Shown here one piece after another: positions 60,938 through 64,000 of a DNA stretch of 64,000 nucleotides. The DNA comes from Deltaproteobacteria bacterium (GTDB lineage: Bacteria; Desulfobacterota; Desulfobulbia; Desulfobulbales; Desulfobulbaceae). Both the position numbers and the translations under genes were made by a program. How positions within the stretch are numbered: position 1 is the stretch's first letter; each line of letters begins with the position of its first letter. The DNA lies in assembly GCA_024280455.1 (NCBI GenBank), contig JAJRQC010000023.1:17774-81773 (forward strand), given 5' to 3'. Below the pieces are notes generated by a model. It was not told where the DNA came from. It saw only the letters and a program-made list of their open reading frames with translations, and made no database searches.

Positions 60938-62164
60938 ATGCGCAGCACGATTATTGCCTATCTCTGTCTTTGCTGCATTTTTGTTTTCTTTTCAGGGCAG
61001 TCCGCTGTTGCAGGCTGCCCTTCTTTTACGGGTGTCATTGTAAATGGAGCCTACGGTGTTGCCGACAACAACGGCAAGCTGCTCGGCTCCTGCAACCCGG
61101 ACACCTCTTTTATTCCCGCCTCGATCATCAAGATCCCCACCGCCCTGGTTGCGCTGCAGGTCCTGGGCTCTGACTACCGTTTCAAAACGGAATTTTATCT
61201 TGATTCCGAACAGAATCTGTATATTCGAGGCTTCGGTGATCCCCTGCTCATCAGCGAAGAAGTCTTAGATATTGTTACAACGCTTCGCCACCAGGGGCTT
61301 GAGCAGATACAGGACATTTTTATTGATGACACTTCTTTTGCCCTTGAACACCAGGCATCGGGCCGGGAATCAAGTAGCAATCCCTATGATGCACCGATAG
61401 GGGCCACAGTAGTCAATTTTAACTCGGTTTCCATCCGGGTGGATAAGAAACACCGGGTCCGGTCGGCCGAACCCCTGACCCCGACCCTGCCGATCATGAA
61501 AAAACTTGGGCAGCACAAACGTCCAGGAAAATATCTGATCAATGTCTGCAAGGGGAGCTGTGAGCCCGAAGAGCAGATGGCGGAATTCACCGCCCAGCTG
61601 TTTCGGGCCCTGTCGAAGAAGGCCGGAATCAGCAGTGACGGCGGCTCCGTCCGCAAACCGGTGCCTGCCGGTGCCCGTCTGCTCTATACCCATAAAAATT
61701 CCAAAAATCTGGACCAGGTCCTGGCCTCCATGCTCTGGTATTCCAGCAACTTTATCGCAAACCTTGTCTACCTGACCGTTGGTGCCGAGAAATACGGCTA
61801 TCCCGCCACCTGGGACAAGGCCAACCGGGCGGTCCATAATGGCCTGGTCAGTGAACTCGGGCCGCAGGCGGCCGATCTGATTGTTCAGAAAGAGGGCTCC
61901 GGGCTCTCACGCAACAATCGGGTCACGGTCCGGGCCATGTTGAAGGTGCTGCAACGGTTCAAGCCCCATGCCTCTTTGTTGCGGATACGGAGAAAGGTTC
62001 CGGTCAAAAGTGGAACAATGAAGGGGATCTACAACTATGCCGGATACCTGCAGGACGGAAAACCCTTTGTGATTCTCCTCAATCAGCAGGCCAATACCCG
62101 GACAACGGTTCTGGATCGGCTCAAGCAGGGACGATACCCTGGACTATCCACTGGTAAGGAATGA
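60938..62164 (+). CDS. D-alanyl-D-alanine carboxypeptidase/endopeptidase, S13 (PBP4/DacB) family
   Basis: A 408-residue exported protein (signal MRSTIIAYLCLCCIFVFFSG, cleavage near AVAGC). Penicillin-binding motifs: S62-I-I-K65 in IPASIIKIPTAL, SSN in LWYSSNFIANLV and KSG in VPVKSGTMKG. The inserted region between motifs is shorter than in E. coli PBP4. It hydrolyses D-Ala-D-Ala or cross-link peptides in the periplasm. The start at 60938 lies 10 bases after the trpB2 stop; a longer frame overlaps trpB2 and is not needed. Confidence 0.88.
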   Translation: MRSTIIAYLCLCCIFVFFSGQSAVAGCPSFTGVIVNGAYGVADNNGKLLGSCNPDTSFIPASIIKIPTALVALQVLGSDYRFKTEFYLDSEQNLYIRGFGDPLLISEEVLDIVTTLRHQGLEQIQDIFIDDTSFALEHQASGRESSSNPYDAPIGATVVNFNSVSIRVDKKHRVRSAEPLTPTLPIMKKLGQHKRPGKYLINVCKGSCEPEEQMAEFTAQLFRALSKKAGISSDGGSVRKPVPAGARLLYTHKNSKNLDQVLASMLWYSSNFIANLVYLTVGAEKYGYPATWDKANRAVHNGLVSELGPQAADLIVQKEGSGLSRNNRVTVRAMLKVLQRFKPHASLLRIRRKVPVKSGTMKGIYNYAGYLQDGKPFVILLNQQANTRTTVLDRLKQGRYPGLSTGKE

Positions 62165-62391
62165 AGCCAGTTTCCTGCATTGCCGTAAAGCTAACGATAC
62201 TATCAAAATAGATAACGGCCAAGTAGGAGCTCGCCCCTGCGAGCGATCCTTTCAGGAGCCGTCAGGCGACTGATTGTTTCTGGTGACATCCGCTCCCGCG
62301 GTGTCACCCATCCCATGGCGCTCTGCGCCGAATTATCTATATGCAGACTCTAAATTATTTTTCTCGGCGCAGTGCACTTACAGACGCGACA
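62165..62391. other. Short intergenic region with a hairpin
   Basis: GGTGACATCCGC and GCGGTGTCACC (62278-62306) form an 11 bp stem with one bulge, and TAGGAGCTCGCCCCTGCGAG is a typical interspersed palindromic sequence. No 3' attC-type site with paired 7 bp cores was recognised. Confidence 0.45.
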
Positions 62392-63780
62392 CTATATTGA
62401 ATCAAGAGGACTCCGCACTCCCTGTCCGCCACGATTGAGCACATGGGTGTAAATCATGGTGGTTGACACATCGGCATGGCCGAGCAACTCCTGTACGGTA
62501 CGAATATCATAACCGTTTTCCAGAAGATGAGTCGCGAAACTATGTCGCAGAGCATGACAGTTTACCCTTTTGGTTATTCCGGCCTGGGTCGCCGCCTTTT
62601 TCACTGCTTTCTGTAATCCATTCTCATGGATGTGGTGTCTGCGTACTTTCCCGCTACGCGGATCAACGGAAAGTCGAGCGCTGGGGAAAACATACTGCCA
62701 GCCCCACTCTTTGGCCGCACTTGGGTATTTCCTGGAAAGTGCGTTGGGTAGATACACCTCTCCATTGCCCATTTTAAGATCATCTTGATGTGTTTTTCGT
62801 ACCGCAGTAAGATGCGTTTTTATTGGTTCAATCAGCCGTTCCGGCAGAGGCACGACTCGATCCTTTTGTCCTTTGCCGTCCCTGATGACGATTTGTCGAT
62901 ATTCAAAATCAACATCCTGCACCCGTAATCTCACGTAATCCATTAACCGCATACCGGTTCCATACAGCAATGAAGTCATTAATCGCTGTCTACCGTTCAT
63001 CTGTTCAAGAAGTCGCTGGATTTCATTCTGAGTTAAAACAACCGGTAATTTTTTTGGACGCTTGGCGCGAATAAAACCGCCCATATCCCCAAGGGGTTGC
63101 TGCATGACCTGATCATAAAAAAAGACCAGAGCATTCAGTGCCTGATTCTGAGTGGAGGCCGCAACATTACGCCGAACAGCAAGATGCTGAAGAAATGACA
63201 CCACCTCTTCGGCTCCGAGTGTTTTCGGATCCCGGTTACCACAATAACCAATGAATCTGGCCACCCAGGATTCATAGGTCTGCTCGGTTCGAATCGAATA
63301 ACCACGCTGCCTGATGACTATCAGGAGCTGTTTCAGTACCTCACCGTGACGCTGTCTGACCTTTGCCTGCTCGGATCCTGGAATATTCGACAGCCTGGAG
63401 ATGGTTTCGGCAGCAGGTGCTTCCCTGGCAATGGTGGGGTGTACGTCGGATAAGGAAGAAGACAGCCAGTGTGGCCAATCCACCTCGTTCAACCAGGGAA
63501 CTTCCAGCATGGTGAATAAATTCTGTATAGCATCGACAACCTGACGAAATTGCCAGTCGTTAATTTTTATATTTTTACTCTGGGCTTCCAGATAATGAAT
63601 AACATCTTTTGCAGAATGGTTTGCCAGTCGTTTGCCGGACAAGGTCTTGAGGTATTGTTCGACACGAATTACATACCAGCGCGTAACCGTTGGCTTCACA
63701 TTGTTGTTGGTAAGATGCTGAATGTAACGATCCCAAAAGAGTTTTATTGCATCGGGCTGTCTTGCATTCGTCTTTGTCAT
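62392..63780 (-). CDS. intI: Integron integrase with long N-terminal extension
   Basis: A 462-residue tyrosine recombinase. The catalytic Arg is in [13 protein letters not shown], HxxR in [12 protein letters not shown], and the third His and the Tyr are in [17 protein letters not shown]. The IntI-specific insert before box II is clear: [20 protein letters not shown] followed by WGWQYVFPS, and the ending [13 protein letters not shown] is also IntI-like. Typical IntI is 320-340 residues; here ~140 extra N-terminal residues resemble an additional core-binding-like helical domain ([16 protein letters not shown] onwards). It would recombine gene cassettes at attI/attC. Because cassettes usually extend away from the intI 5' end, an array would lie beyond the right edge. 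Confidence 0.92.
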   Translation of the reverse strand: MTKTNARQPDAIKLFWDRYIQHLTNNNVKPTVTRWYVIRVEQYLKTLSGKRLANHSAKDVIHYLEAQSKNIKINDWQFRQVVDAIQNLFTMLEVPWLNEVDWPHWLSSSLSDVHPTIAREAPAAETISRLSNIPGSEQAKVRQRHGEVLKQLLIVIRQRGYSIRTEQTYESWVARFIGYCGNRDPKTLGAEEVVSFLQHLAVRRNVAASTQNQALNALVFFYDQVMQQPLGDMGGFIRAKRPKKLPVVLTQNEIQRLLEQMNGRQRLMTSLLYGTGMRLMDYVRLRVQDVDFEYRQIVIRDGKGQKDRVVPLPERLIEPIKTHLTAVRKTHQDDLKMGNGEVYLPNALSRKYPSAAKEWGWQYVFPSARLSVDPRSGKVRRHHIHENGLQKAVKKAATQAGITKRVNCHALRHSFATHLLENGYDIRTVQELLGHADVSTTMIYTHVLNRGGQGVRSPLDSI

Positions 63781-63815
63781 ATGATATCGTAACGAAAATG
63801 TAATATTTTATTTTT

Positions 63816-63844
63816 AAAATATCACGCTTAAAATGCAAAGTCAA
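63816..63844 (-). promoter_or_regulatory. Promoter of the integron integrase gene
   Basis: On the minus strand TTGACT, a 17-base spacer and TATTTT form a good sigma-70 promoter about 35 bases upstream of the ATG. No LexA box of the CTGT(N8)ACAG type was seen. Confidence 0.65.
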
Positions 63845-64000
63845 TAGGTGGAATCTGTCTAGCTTGTGTCTGTCCAAAAACAGCCTTTTTCGGCCGAAGC
63901 AACTCGATATTAATTCTCAGATAGTAACCACTCTGCAAAGGATTCTTCTTCATCAGGCCGCAACCCCAAGATTTTTCTTTCACGGTGCGTTTTTTTCGAA
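63845..64000. other. Right edge, expected attI region
   Basis: The sequence upstream of intI, where attI would be. I looked for a GTTRRRY core on both strands and did not find a convincing one, and no cassette gene begins before the window ends. Confidence 0.3.

Noticed and set aside
1..64000. tRNA, rRNA and tmRNA genes
   Set aside because: No T-loop GTTCRANTCC-type context with cloverleaf partners and no rRNA-like stretches were seen by eye; a covariance search was not possible.

Overview
The window looks like a chromosomal segment of a Gram-negative anaerobe in the Desulfobacterota, most likely Desulfobulbales. The evidence is a multiheme c-type cytochrome next to exported rhodaneses, a Rieske/cytochrome b pair, YcaO, quinolinate synthase, a TIGR03960-like radical SAM protein, several large hybrid histidine kinases, and what reads as a selenocysteine codon. 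This is inference from gene content; no rRNA or tRNA is present to test it.

Layout. 1-6 kb: the end of an RND pump, a Spy/CpxP-like protein, and a ydbH-ynbE-ydbL operon for envelope lipid transport. 6.4-14.8 kb: a compatible-solute-type cluster (GT4 glycosyltransferase, GH13_18 phosphorylase, mannose-6-phosphate-isomerase-type cupin, degenerate M20 protein, GpgS-like GT81 enzyme, second glycosyltransferase, frameshifted HAD phosphatase). Three of its genes lie between two inverted copies of a ~180 bp element. 15-20 kb: a chemoreceptor with a CZB zinc site and a hybrid sensor kinase paired with a small membrane protein. 20-28.5 kb, minus strand: cytochrome b, Rieske protein, coaD, rsmD, pssA, psd, ilvN, ilvB and a D,D-carboxypeptidase. 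28.5-31 kb: a junkyard of dispersed repeats, a broken group II intron whose reverse transcriptase is itself interrupted just after YADD by what looks like a second intron start, and a ppsA remnant. 31-40 kb: murJ, an EF-G paralogue, mogA, purM, DUF2065, mgtE, htrA. 40-46 kb: YcaO-TPR protein, two exported rhodaneses (one with Ser at the catalytic Cys position) and an 11-heme cytochrome read through an in-frame UGA with a SECIS-like hairpin. 46.7-53.4 kb: RegB/RegA redox pair, nadA, and an H-NOX sensor coupled to a hybrid kinase. 53.6-64 kb: oligoendopeptidase F, AMIN protein, radical SAM protein, TrpB2, a PBP4-like carboxypeptidase, and a long integron integrase at the right edge.

The main themes are envelope biogenesis (YdbH system, MurJ, two carboxypeptidases, phospholipid synthesis), redox and gas sensing (RegBA, H-NOX kinase, CZB receptor) and exported sulfur/electron-transfer proteins. 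Intergenic DNA is unusually rich in dispersed repeats: at least five families recur inside this one window. The most notable single observation is the probable selenocysteine-containing multiheme cytochrome beside the rhodanese pair. No tRNA, rRNA or CRISPR array was found.
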